DNA of 6,185 nt from Halobacteriales archaeon QH_10_67_13 (GCA_003021335.1 PXQL01000084.1:1-6185), one strand, 5' to 3'; shown: positions 1-5,676, numbered from the stretch's first letter. Translations and numbers: made by a program. The notes: a model not told the origin generated them from the sequence alone.

Positions 1-195
1 CCGGAGCCGGCCGACGCGCGGACGCTAAAAGTGTGTGCTCGAACTCGACACAATCCTCGTAGGGCCGTGGAGTTTTTGAACGGATGGGCTGTGTTTCCGG
101 GACGGACCAGTCACGATCGACTCCGGACGCTCGTCGGTAGCTCGTGACGGGAGCGCGAAGGCCGCGGGAGTTCGCTCCCGACGGTCAGTCCGATC
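1..195. other. Non-coding flank downstream of the nuclease gene
   Basis: I see no convincing gene here; the short open frame overlapping its right part is arginine/proline-rich antisense translation. The stretch lies 3' of the secreted nuclease gene, whose stop codon is at 196-198. It contains one compact hairpin at 165-180, listed separately, and a few short T or A runs (27-30, 73-77) that do not make a clear terminator. Whatever gene lies to the left is outside the window. Confidence 0.6.
165..180 (-). terminator. Compact hairpin just after the nuclease stop codon
   Basis: CGGGAG (165-170) and CTCCCG (175-180) form a perfect 6-bp stem around a 4-nt loop, TTCG on the plus strand and CGAA on the minus strand. 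It starts 15 bp past the nuclease stop codon, so it would sit in the 3' end of that mRNA. No U-run follows in the minus direction, so it is a weak terminator candidate and may instead be a 3'-end stabilising structure. GGGAGCG at 150-156 can also pair with CGCTCCC at 173-179, giving a longer alternative fold. Confidence 0.3.
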
Positions 196-3039
196 TCAGT
201 ACGACTCCTCGATCACCGTCGTACCCTCGCCGTCGATCACGAAGACCGTGTCCCCGCTGTTGTTCCAGACCGCACTGCCGTTCCGTCCCCAGTACAGCTC
301 GGTGTCGGTGTCCGTGCCGGCCCCCGAGAACAGCGTGACCTGCTCGCCGGGCTGGAGAGTAAACCCGTCCGGGAACCCGTACTCCTTGCTCGTCCCGTCG
401 GAGACGGTGTAGCCGGTCAGATCCAGCGGCCCGTCGCCGACGTTCTCGAAGACGACGTTCTCCTGTGGATTCTCCAGTTCACCACCTTCCACGTCCGCGT
501 TGATTTCGGCGAGCGCCAGCGAGCCCGACGACGTGTCGTCGGTGAACGGGGCGAACAGTCCGCCGAAGCCGCTCCCGAAGTTTGCTGTCGTCGGGACCGA
601 AGGGTCGCCGTTCAGGTTGTTCGTCGAGTCGGTCACGGCCGCTTCGGTGAACCCGACATCGGCGTTCAGGTCGGTCAGCAGCGGATCAAAGTTACCGAGC
701 GCGTCGATGTCGGCGGCGGTGCCGATCAGGACGGCCGCGCCGCCGGCCTCGGCGAAGTCGGCGACCGCAGTCCGCTCGTCCGAACTCAGCTCCTGTGTTG
801 GCGTCGAGACGATCACCGCACGGGCCACCGGATCGCCGTTGCTGTCGAGCAGGTCCGGTCCGGGGTCGGTCGCCAGATTGACAACACCCTCGAGGTCGAT
901 GAACTCCTCGTCGCCGGGGGCCTGTCCCTCGAGGTATCGCAGGTAGTACGCGGTGTCCTCCGCCGAGACGGCGAAGTCGGCCGCGAACTGGCCGTGCCCG
1001 CCGTCGACGATCACCGGGCCAGTGGCCTCACCAACGTAGTCGATGACGTTGGTCAGGAACGGGAAGACGCCGAACTGGTCGATTCCGGGCCCATCTTCCG
1101 CGCTCTCGAATGACTCCTCGATGAGCGGGCCGCCGACCGCGGCGACGTTCGCATCACTGTCGAGCGCGACGAGTGGCTCGCCGTTCTCCGAGAGGACAGG
1201 TTGTTCGCCGCCGGTTACTTCGACCGGTTCGGGGAAGAACAGCTCATCGACGGGGTCGTCGCGCATTTCGGGCGTCCCTGCTTGATCAGAGATCTCCCAG
1301 ATCCCGTCGCCGTTCGCCCGCGCGTCCTGTTCGAGGTCCCAGTACTCGTCGTGTCGGCCGAGCCCGGAGTCGTACACGCGGGCCCAGCCGTCCGCGATCA
1401 CCTGCGCGTTGTAGACGGTCCCGTCAGGCAGTTCGAGAAAGCCAAGCAGGCGCCCGAAGTCCCCGCGCAGGCCCTCGCCCTCGTCAAACAAGAGCGTGAC
1501 CGTCTCGCCGCTGAGCTTATCGACCGCGTAGTCGGCCGCCGCGTCGGCCTTGTCCTTCAGCGCCGGGGCGTCGTCGATGCCCTCGTACTCTTCGAGACGT
1601 TCCTCGGTATCCCCCGTTTCCGGAGTGTCGATACCGACGATCCGAACCGTGTCGACGGTCCCGTCCTCGAACTCGACATTCACCGTGTCGCCGTCGGTGA
1701 CCTCGGTAATGTCGACCTCATAGGTCTCCGAGGGGTCTATTTCGAAGCCGAGCCCGTCACGGTTCAGAAAAAAATCGGGGAATCCCGTCTCGTTGAAGTT
1801 CTCCGTCGCTGGAACGAACCGTGCGCCGGTGTTGTTCTCGTCGTCCACTACCTGATCGTCGTTGAACCGGAAGCCGACGCCGAGTTCGTCAGCGATCTCG
1901 TTGTGGTTGTCCGTCGTGTCGAAGTCGTTGAAGTCGGACTGGTCGTGCAGGAAGACCGCGCCGCCGTCGTCGACGAAGTCAGACAGCGCCGAGAGTTCGC
2001 TGTCGGTGAACGCCTCCGACGGTGAGGTGATGACGGCGGCGTCGGCCCCGGGGAGATCGCTCTCGATGTCCTCGGTTGCCTCGTAGGTGTAGCCGTTGTC
2101 CTCGACGTAGTCGGCGAACGCCTGGAAGTCGTCGCCGCCGTTCGGTGCGAGCGTGTAGAACTGCCCGTGACCCTCGTCGTGTAGCACCGTCCCCGACCCG
2201 CCGAGCAGGTCGTCGTAGACGTTCAGCAGGAACTCCTCGTTGCCGAAGGTGGCGAAGTCGGTGTCGGTGGCTACGAACGGTCCGGTTATACCGACGACAC
2301 CGTCATCGACCGCGACGACCGGGATGTCGACGTCCGACGGATACGAGATCGCGTCGCCGTTGCCGTCCGAATCGGTGTTCGACGCCGTCGACTCGGCCCG
2401 GATCGGGGTGATCGACTCGTCGGTCAGTGGCTCCTCGTTCTCGTCGAGGAGGCTGCTGACGGAGTCGAGCAGGACCGACGGGATCGTTTCTTCCGGAGGC
2501 TGTGGATCTCCACCTGGATCGCTTGGTGCGTCCGGCGCCTCGTCTGCCGCCTCGATCGTTAGCGTCGGTGCGTACTCGTCGGTCTCGAGTCCCGTCGTGT
2601 CGACGTACAACCCCACCGAGAGCGATTCTCCGACGCCGAGTTCGACCGCGTTCGCGTCCGAGAGCGGCGTTTCGGCGTCCTCGGTGTAGAGGTACAGCTG
2701 ATCGTCGCCGAAGGCCGCGCTGCCGATGCTCGTCCAGACGAACTTCGTCTCTCGTCCGTTGTTGCCGATCCGGACGATGTCGTCAAAGGTGTAGACCGTG
2801 TCGACACCTACACCCGTACCGTCGTCGCCACTGATGTCGATCGCTAACGCGTCGCCGGTGTCGTCGGTGAACGAGCCGTTCTCCTCGCCCGGAACGAGCG
2901 AGAGAAACGAGTTCGCGTCGTCGGCGACCGTGATGCTAACCTGTCGCTGTGCCGATGCCGTCGAGAAGGCGCCGGAGCCGAGCACCGCGCCGGTGCCAGC
3001 CGCCGCGCCGAGTCCGACCAGAAGTGTGCGCCGTTTCAT
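196..3039 (-). CDS. Secreted multidomain thermonuclease with lamin-tail domain and two DUF4350-like modules
   Basis: This encodes a 947-residue, very acidic protein with no cysteine, probably an extracellular nuclease. Residues 1-30 form a Tat-like signal (KRRTLL, a hydrophobic Gly/Ala stretch, then TASA before QRQ). Residues 31-165 are a beta-rich haloarchaeal N-terminal domain, possibly DUF1102-like. Residues 166-190 are a Pro/Asp/Glu linker. Residues 187-416 and 612-821 are related modules resembling DUF4350/class I amidotransferase-like folds; each has GHGQF (290-294, 681-685) and a matching helix plus NN...P.T.NF end. Between them, 440-582 is a staphylococcal-nuclease domain with the Ca-binding and catalytic residues in place: DGDT 449-452, R466, DTPE 471-474, R530, equivalent to Arg35, Glu43 and Arg87. 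Residues 840-947 match a lamin-tail domain (VFENVGDGPLDLTGYTVSD). By family, the nuclease domain cleaves DNA or RNA with Ca2+; the roles of the other modules are inferred binding or adhesion. I chose the start at 3039 because it puts the signal peptide at the N terminus; the frame stays open to an ATG at 3111, which would bury it. No Shine-Dalgarno is evident. Confidence 0.88.
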   Translation of the reverse strand: MKRRTLLVGLGAAAGTGAVLGSGAFSTASAQRQVSITVADDANSFLSLVPGEENGSFTDDTGDALAIDISGDDGTGVGVDTVYTFDDIVRIGNNGRETKFVWTSIGSAAFGDDQLYLYTEDAETPLSDANAVELGVGESLSVGLYVDTTGLETDEYAPTLTIEAADEAPDAPSDPGGDPQPPEETIPSVLLDSVSSLLDENEEPLTDESITPIRAESTASNTDSDGNGDAISYPSDVDIPVVAVDDGVVGITGPFVATDTDFATFGNEEFLLNVYDDLLGGSGTVLHDEGHGQFYTLAPNGGDDFQAFADYVEDNGYTYEATEDIESDLPGADAAVITSPSEAFTDSELSALSDFVDDGGAVFLHDQSDFNDFDTTDNHNEIADELGVGFRFNDDQVVDDENNTGARFVPATENFNETGFPDFFLNRDGLGFEIDPSETYEVDITEVTDGDTVNVEFEDGTVDTVRIVGIDTPETGDTEERLEEYEGIDDAPALKDKADAAADYAVDKLSGETVTLLFDEGEGLRGDFGRLLGFLELPDGTVYNAQVIADGWARVYDSGLGRHDEYWDLEQDARANGDGIWEISDQAGTPEMRDDPVDELFFPEPVEVTGGEQPVLSENGEPLVALDSDANVAAVGGPLIEESFESAEDGPGIDQFGVFPFLTNVIDYVGEATGPVIVDGGHGQFAADFAVSAEDTAYYLRYLEGQAPGDEEFIDLEGVVNLATDPGPDLLDSNGDPVARAVIVSTPTQELSSDERTAVADFAEAGGAAVLIGTAADIDALGNFDPLLTDLNADVGFTEAAVTDSTNNLNGDPSVPTTANFGSGFGGLFAPFTDDTSSGSLALAEINADVEGGELENPQENVVFENVGDGPLDLTGYTVSDGTSKEYGFPDGFTLQPGEQVTLFSGAGTDTDTELYWGRNGSAVWNNSGDTVFVIDGEGTTVIEESY

Positions 3040-3184
3040 TGGTGTACCTGGACCAACGACTGTCGGTCGCAACCATTCGTGCGTGGCTCGCGCTGCTGAC
3101 ATCGACGCCACCGCCAGCGTCGGTCGCCACCCCCACGTGGCTGACCACCCGCCGTCGATCCGTATGACTGAATCTGACGATCGT

Positions 3185-3236
3185 GTATTAACTCTTGTTA
3201 TAATCTTCTCGAATGGGTACGTTTCTCATATTTTCC
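3185..3236 (-). promoter_or_regulatory. Candidate AT-rich promoter of the nuclease gene
   Basis: Read on the minus strand, this stretch offers several TATA-like boxes: AAAATATG (about 3236-3229), GATTATAAC (about 3205-3197) and GTTAATAC (about 3192-3185). Nothing TATA-like lies closer to the chosen start at 3039. If the TTATAA box is used, transcription would start near 3172 and leave a leader of roughly 130 nt, which is long for haloarchaea. The box choice is inference. Confidence 0.35.
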
Positions 3237-3291
3237 ACAAGTGTGTAAACTAAACGTGTTTTCAAACAATACGTTCTGTTCGGCGGTCACG

Positions 3292-3301
3292 ACCGTACGG
3301 T
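3292..3301. repeat. 10-bp perfect palindrome ACCGTACGGT
   Basis: A perfect 10-bp palindrome lies about 50 bp past the ftsZ1 stop codon and well upstream of the nuclease promoter region. It could be an operator half or chance; GGTC just to its left (3285-3288) and GGTCC to its right add to the local symmetry. A palindrome of this length is not strong evidence by itself. Confidence 0.25.
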
Positions 3302-3350
3302 GGTCCGATCTACCCGCTGTCGGATGAGAATGGATTCGAGCGAGCGGCGT

Positions 3351-4449
3351 CTATTCGACGTAGTCGATCTCGCCGTTGTCGGCGCTGGCGCGAGCACCGT
3401 CGTCCTGGCCGTAGATCTGCGGGCTTTCGACGCCGGTGACGACGATCATCGTCTCCATCCGGCCCTCGGCCTCCTCGCTGACGGATGCTCCCCAGATGAT
3501 CCGGGCGTCGGGGTCGATCCGGTCGTAGATCTCCTCGACGACGCCCTCGGCCTCCTCGATGGCCATCCCGGGGCCGCCGACGACGTTGACGAGCGCCGAG
3601 TTGGCGCCGTCGAACTCCACGTCGAGCAGCGGCGACCTGAGTGCGGAGCGGATCGAGTCCTGGGCCTTGTTCTCTGAGTCGGACTCACCCAAGCCGATCA
3701 TCGCGACGCCGCCGTTTTCCATGATCGTCCGCACGTCGGCGAAGTCGACGTTGACGAGGCCGGGTTTCGTGATCAGCTCGGTCATGCCCTTGACCGAGCG
3801 CATCAACACCCGATCACAGATCTTGAACGCGTCCTGCAGGGGCATCGAGGGGGCGTAATCGAGCAGTCGGTCGTTGGGAACGACGATCACCGTATCTGAG
3901 ACGGATCGCAGCCGTTCGAGGCCGGCGTCGGCGTTTGCCCGCCGGCGCTCGCCCTCCGCGGTGAAGGGGATCGTCACGATCGAGATCGTCAGGGCGCCGG
4001 CGTCCTGGGCGGCCTGCCTCGATCTCGACGCGGAGGTCGTCGATGTTCTCCTGGGCGGCCTCTTCGCCGATTTGTGGGATCGACCCGGCGCCGCGACCGC
4101 CGGTCAGCTCCCGGCCGATCAGGATCTTGGTGTCGGCCTCGACCTCGTCAGCGAGGTGCTGGGCGTCGGTGTTTGCCGCGACCAGTTTCGCGCCGTGGAT
4201 ACCTTCCTCCATCATCCGGGAGACGGTGTTCCCGCCGGCGCCGCCACAGCCCACGACGGTGATTTTCGTCTCGAGGTCGTCGACGACCGCCGACAGCTCC
4301 TCGTCTGTCATCGTTCCGGTGCCCGATCCGGAGCCGGTCGATCCGGTCGTACTGGCGGTCTCTGTCGGCTCCGCGGACTGTGAGCCCTCGCCCTGCGTAT
4401 CGGGCTCGCCTTCCGCATCCTCGATTGCTTCGTCGATGATCGAATCCAT
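3351..4449 (-). pseudogene. ftsZ1: ftsZ1 cell-division GTPase, disrupted by an internal deletion and frameshift
   Basis: FtsZ1 is a tubulin-like GTPase that polymerises at mid-cell; in haloarchaea it works with FtsZ2 in division. The first frame, from ATG 4447-4449, gives [13 protein letters not shown], a Ser/Thr/Gly-rich spacer (about 18-47), the nucleotide-binding loop [10 protein letters not shown] (68-76), ANTD and [16 protein letters not shown], then loses homology after about residue 144 (near 4018). Homology resumes in the other frame at 4016 ([18 protein letters not shown]). It continues through PNDRLLD, the T7-loop NVDFADV and [23 protein letters not shown], ending at IDYVE and a TAG stop. 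Compared with FtsZ1 proteins, about 24 residues are missing, among them the signature GGGTGTGSAPVV that contacts GTP phosphates. The frame offset fits a loss of about 71 bp. The retained halves total 365 residues, close to full length, and look well conserved, so the lesion is either very recent or an artefact. As written, no functional GTPase can be made. The FtsZ1 rather than FtsZ2 assignment rests on the N and C termini and [16 protein letters not shown] segments. Confidence 0.9.
4003..4061 (-). repeat. 13-bp direct repeat bordering the ftsZ1 lesion
   Basis: TCCTGGGCGGCCT occurs at 4003-4015 and again at 4049-4061, 46 bp apart. Both copies encode an AAQ segment of FtsZ1 (EEAAQEN upstream, QAAQDAG downstream). 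The missing segment maps immediately beside the second copy, near 4016-4020. The repeat could have promoted slippage during replication or misassembly, although a simple exchange between the two copies would also have removed the 4016-4048 sequence that is still present. Confidence 0.6.
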
Positions 4450-4478
4450 AGTTTATCTTAGATTCACCACCACGCGTG

Positions 4479-4488
4479 TTAAGATTTT
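4479..4488 (-). promoter_or_regulatory. TATA-like box of ftsZ1
   Basis: On the minus strand AAAATCTTAA lies about 30 bp before the ATG at 4449. That spacing predicts transcription starting only about 5-10 nt before the ATG, so a leaderless or nearly leaderless mRNA, as is common in haloarchaea. It also fits the absence of a Shine-Dalgarno motif. This is a motif-and-distance call only. Confidence 0.5.
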
Positions 4489-4494
4489 CCCGAA

Positions 4495-4514
4495 CGTCTG
4501 ACGCTCGTCAGACG
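4495..4514. promoter_or_regulatory. 20-bp near-perfect palindrome upstream of the ftsZ1 TATA box
   Basis: CGTCTGACG (4495-4503) and CGTCAGACG (4506-4514) are perfect 9-bp inverted arms around a central CT. The element begins 7 bp upstream of the ftsZ1 TATA-like box, where the archaeal BRE or an adjacent operator or activator site would be. The arms are too close for a good RNA hairpin (2-nt centre), which favours a DNA site for a dimeric regulator. Which protein binds is unknown. Confidence 0.45.
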
Positions 4515-4528
4515 CGTCTTGGCGGCCG

Positions 4529-4540
4529 AAACGATCGTTT
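4529..4540. promoter_or_regulatory. 12-bp perfect palindrome AAACGATCGTTT
   Basis: This perfect 12-bp palindrome lies 14 bp beyond the 20-bp palindrome, about 80 bp upstream of the ftsZ1 start and about 16 bp upstream of a plus-strand TATA-like box. Its place between two divergent promoter candidates suits an operator, but no regulator gene is visible and function is inference. Confidence 0.35.
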
Positions 4541-4555
4541 AGTACCCCGGCGGTC

Positions 4556-4563
4556 GAATATAG
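4556..4563 (+). promoter_or_regulatory. Plus-strand TATA-like box before the structured segment
   Basis: GAATATAG is the only AT-rich plus-strand motif in this GC-rich stretch. Usual archaeal spacing would place a transcript start near 4585, so a transcript would run into the chain of hairpins from 4589 to 4792. The match is short and could be chance. Confidence 0.3.
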
Positions 4564-4644
4564 TAGTACGATGCTCGCCACGCCCCCGGCGGTGTTCAAC
4601 CGCGACAGAAGCGCGCACCGTCGGTTGTGGCCGAGTGTCTAATA

Positions 4645-4803
4645 GGTCGGAGTGAGACACTCCGACCCACACGTGAAGGGAAGCCGCCTGGGGAGTCTGG
4701 GCCCACTGTGCCCACGTCGGGGACACGCTCCGACGCAGAACCAGGAAGCTCAGACCGCAACAAGCAAGCGCCGGGGAGCCCCGAGTGCGGTCGGTCGGGG
4801 TAG
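4645..4803 (+). ncRNA. Structured RNA candidate, omega-RNA-like (IS200/IS605 type)
   Basis: This segment is a row of stems. GGTCGGAGTG (4645-4654) pairs perfectly with CACTCCGACC (4658-4667) around a 3-nt AGA loop. TGGGC (4698-4702) pairs with GCCCA (4710-4714). CGTCGG (4715-4720) pairs with CCGACG (4730-4735) and extends inward through a G-U and a G-C pair. GACCGCA (4753-4759) pairs with TGCGGTC (4786-4792). A further small stem, GCGGT/ACCGC, lies upstream at 4589-4603. Such density of stems at the 3' end of transposon-like sequence resembles the omega (reRNA) scaffolds of TnpB elements, which overlap the tnpB 3' end and right terminus; related transcripts are known from Halobacterium. Sense is taken as plus from the terminal-sequence resemblance. 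I rejected SRP RNA and RNase P RNA because their signature loops are missing. It could instead be a palindromic MITE-like element with no RNA function. Confidence 0.42.
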
Positions 4804-4810
4804 TTCACCG
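4669..4810 (+). mobile_element. Probable 3'-end remnant of an IS200/IS605 (TnpB) element
   Basis: The stretch ending in GTCGGGGTAGTTCAC (4794-4808) resembles the right ends I know from haloarchaeal IS200/IS605 elements, where a hairpin is followed by GGGGTAGTTCAC with the tnpB stop inside it. The frame whose codons begin at 4687 reads PGESGPTVP...DAEPGSSDRN...GRSG and stops at TAG 4801-4803. This loosely matches the GES-P-V...EAGSP tails of haloarchaeal TnpB proteins. The frame is open back to 4567 but shows no zinc finger or RuvC-like motif, so at most the extreme C terminus and right end remain. No left end, TnpA gene or target duplication is visible. A MITE-type derivative is an alternative. 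The match is from memory, not a search. Confidence 0.42.
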
Positions 4811-4868
4811 GAACTCTCCGTTCGCTCGAGTCCTGTCGAGGCAGTTGTGGCTGTTCCTACGGCCCAGG

Positions 4869-4882
4869 TAGGGGAAACCCTA
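4869..4882 (+). promoter_or_regulatory. Small dyad TAGGG-GAAA-CCCTA before the DUF2892 gene
   Basis: TAGGG (4869-4873) and CCCTA (4878-4882) are perfect inverted arms around GAAA. The element lies 26-39 bp before the ATG at 4908, where a promoter or operator is expected. As RNA it would give a short hairpin with a GAAA loop. No convincing TATA box is present nearby apart from the CTATGTTG stretch that overlaps its right arm. Function is inference. Confidence 0.25.
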
Positions 4883-4907
4883 TGTTGGCTCGGGCTCTCT
4901 ATATGCT

Positions 4908-5135
4908 ATGGAACAAAATGTCGGTTCCACTGACAAACTGGTTCGAATCGTTCTTGGAGCGCTCTCGGGTGTAGCCTCGCTTGCTATCCTCGCCAGGTCC
5001 CTCTCGGCTCCGCCGATCCTATCGCTAGTGCTTGGTATCGTAGCGATCGCGGCACTCGGGACGGCCGCGACCGGAAGTTGCGGGCTGTACTCGGTGCTTG
5101 GCGTCTCGACCTGTCCCCGCGACGCGGCCCAGTAA
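4908..5135 (+). CDS. DUF2892 family small membrane protein
   Basis: The 75-residue protein matches the DUF2892 (YgaP-like membrane domain) pattern: N-terminal MEQNVGSTDKLVRIVLG, two transmembrane segments (about 11-29 and 35-54) and the C-terminal signature TGSCGLYSVLGVSTC with Cys58 and Cys69. In other prokaryotes this domain occurs alone or fused to rhodanese, and is linked to sulfur or redox handling at the membrane; its biochemical role here is unproven. The start is fixed by the family N terminus (M-x-x-NVG-x-x-D); no Shine-Dalgarno precedes it. It is the only gene on the plus strand and stands alone between the ftsZ1 upstream region and a convergent gene. CTATATG at 4899-4905 is too close to the ATG to serve as its TATA box. 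Confidence 0.85.
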   Translation: MEQNVGSTDKLVRIVLGALSGVASLAILARSLSAPPILSLVLGIVAIAALGTAATGSCGLYSVLGVSTCPRDAAQ

Positions 5136-5163
5136 CTCCTCTCAGGGCCCGACGGGTGCTGCC

Positions 5164-5195
5164 CGGACAAGCTCTGTCCGTCGGTCGCGTGTTTT
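5164..5195 (+). terminator. Hairpin plus T-tract after the DUF2892 gene
   Basis: CGGACA (5164-5169) pairs with TGTCCG (5175-5180) around a 5-nt AGCTC loop, starting 29 bp after the stop codon at 5133-5135. TTTT follows at 5192-5195, 12 bp beyond the stem. Archaeal termination depends mainly on the U-run, so the TTTT is the part most likely to matter and the hairpin may be secondary. Confidence 0.4.
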
Positions 5196-5220
5196 CGACA
5201 TACTGAGCACGTGGACAGTC

Positions 5221-5268
5221 ACCGAGTTGAACCCTCTCCGAACTCGGTCCGAGTTTCCTCCCAACTCG
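5221..5268. repeat. Four alternating inverted copies of CGAGTT/AACTCG
   Basis: CGAGTT occurs at 5223-5228 and 5250-5255, and its complement AACTCG at 5241-5246 and 5263-5268. Longer pairings exist: ACCGAGTT (5221-5228) with AACTCGGT (5241-5248); AACTCGG (5241-5247) with CCGAGTT (5249-5255) around one T; and CGAGTTG (5223-5229) with CAACTCG (5262-5268). The block sits between two convergent genes, 7 bp past the stop of the 126-residue gene, so it may be a bidirectional 3'-end structure or a protein-binding cluster. Confidence 0.5.
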
Positions 5269-5274
5269 ACCGGC

Positions 5275-5655
5275 TCAGAGCCCGGCGACAAACTCCGTCT
5301 CGGAGACCCGCTCCGCACCGTCGTCGAGCGCCGCCGCGACGGCCCGGTCGGTGCCGAGGAGAAAAAACCGGTGTCCGCGGCGCGTCCAGGACGCGACGGC
5401 GTCCCCGAGGATGTCGGCGTGTTCATCGTACTTTCCGGTGACCACGCAGTACGGCTCCGGGTCCTCGACCGGGGCAAGGTTGATCCCGGCGGCGGCGAGA
5501 CGCTCCTCGATCGGCTCGAACTCCTCGACGGGAACCTCGAAGCGATACTCCTCCTCGTCGTAGTACTCCGCAAGCGCCTCGAACAGATACTCTCGCTCGA
5601 AGTACCTGTCGAACAGGTACGCGTCTCCGACCCGAAAAGCGAGGACGGTTTCCAT
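5275..5655 (-). CDS. Conserved haloarchaeal protein of unknown function, 126 residues
   Basis: I recognise this only as a conserved hypothetical of haloarchaea. It begins METVLAFRVGDAYLFDRYFERE and ends ETEFVAGL. It is acidic and soluble, with no signal peptide or membrane segment. Its pattern suggests an alpha/beta fold: a Phe/Tyr-rich N terminus (about 5-33), an acidic middle (34-52), a strand with the only cysteine, YCVVTGKY (69-76), then EHADILGDAVASWTRRGHRFFLL (78-100) with conserved-looking Trp90 and His95. The ATG at 5653-5655 begins the typical N terminus; GGAG with 3-nt spacing before it is a weak Shine-Dalgarno. It follows cobO on the same strand after 51 bp, so co-transcription is possible, but the T6 run between them argues for at least partial separation. 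No function is assigned. Confidence 0.8.
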   Translation of the reverse strand: METVLAFRVGDAYLFDRYFEREYLFEALAEYYDEEEYRFEVPVEEFEPIEERLAAAGINLAPVEDPEPYCVVTGKYDEHADILGDAVASWTRRGHRFFLLGTDRAVAAALDDGAERVSETEFVAGL

Positions 5656-5676
5656 CGACTCCGAGTAGTGCTCCGG

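Larger units (their letters stand above)
3040..3350. other. Intergenic region between ftsZ1 and the nuclease gene
   Basis: This 311-bp gap separates the ftsZ1 stop from the nuclease start, both on the minus strand. The half next to the nuclease (3040-3170) is GC-rich and would be a leader. The middle (3175-3275) is the most AT-rich part of the window and should hold the nuclease promoter and the 3' end of the ftsZ1 transcript; T-rich runs in the minus direction near 3250-3270 could act as an archaeal U-tract terminator. A 10-bp perfect palindrome lies at 3292-3301. I see no small gene here with credible coding character. Confidence 0.55.

Noticed and set aside
1201..2025. Long plus-strand open frame of 274 codons
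   Set aside because: It is fully antisense to the nuclease gene, its composition (Val/Arg-rich, no domain) is that expected opposite an acidic GC-rich gene, and the minus-strand gene has clear domains.
3040..3111. Upstream ATG at 3111 as the start of the nuclease protein
   Set aside because: It would add 24 residues before a typical twin-arginine signal peptide, which should be at the N terminus; the added part shows no family resemblance.
3351..4449. Programmed ribosomal frameshift in ftsZ1
   Set aside because: Changing frame would join the halves but still lack the essential GGGTGTG loop, and no slippery sequence is seen at the junction.
4585..4810. SRP 7S RNA, RNase P RNA or 5S rRNA
   Set aside because: The segment lacks the SRP helix 8 GGAAGG-GCA loop, the RNase P GGAAAGUCC-type motif and the 5S rRNA core, so none of these standard RNAs fits.
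4652..4933. Plus-strand open frame of 93 codons across the structured segment
   Set aside because: It runs through the hairpins and past the DUF2892 start in another frame, and its sequence has no domain or acidic bias; the TnpB-like tail is in a different frame.
4880..5170. Minus-strand open frame of 96 codons
   Set aside because: It is the antisense shadow of the DUF2892 gene, which has a clear family signature on the plus strand.
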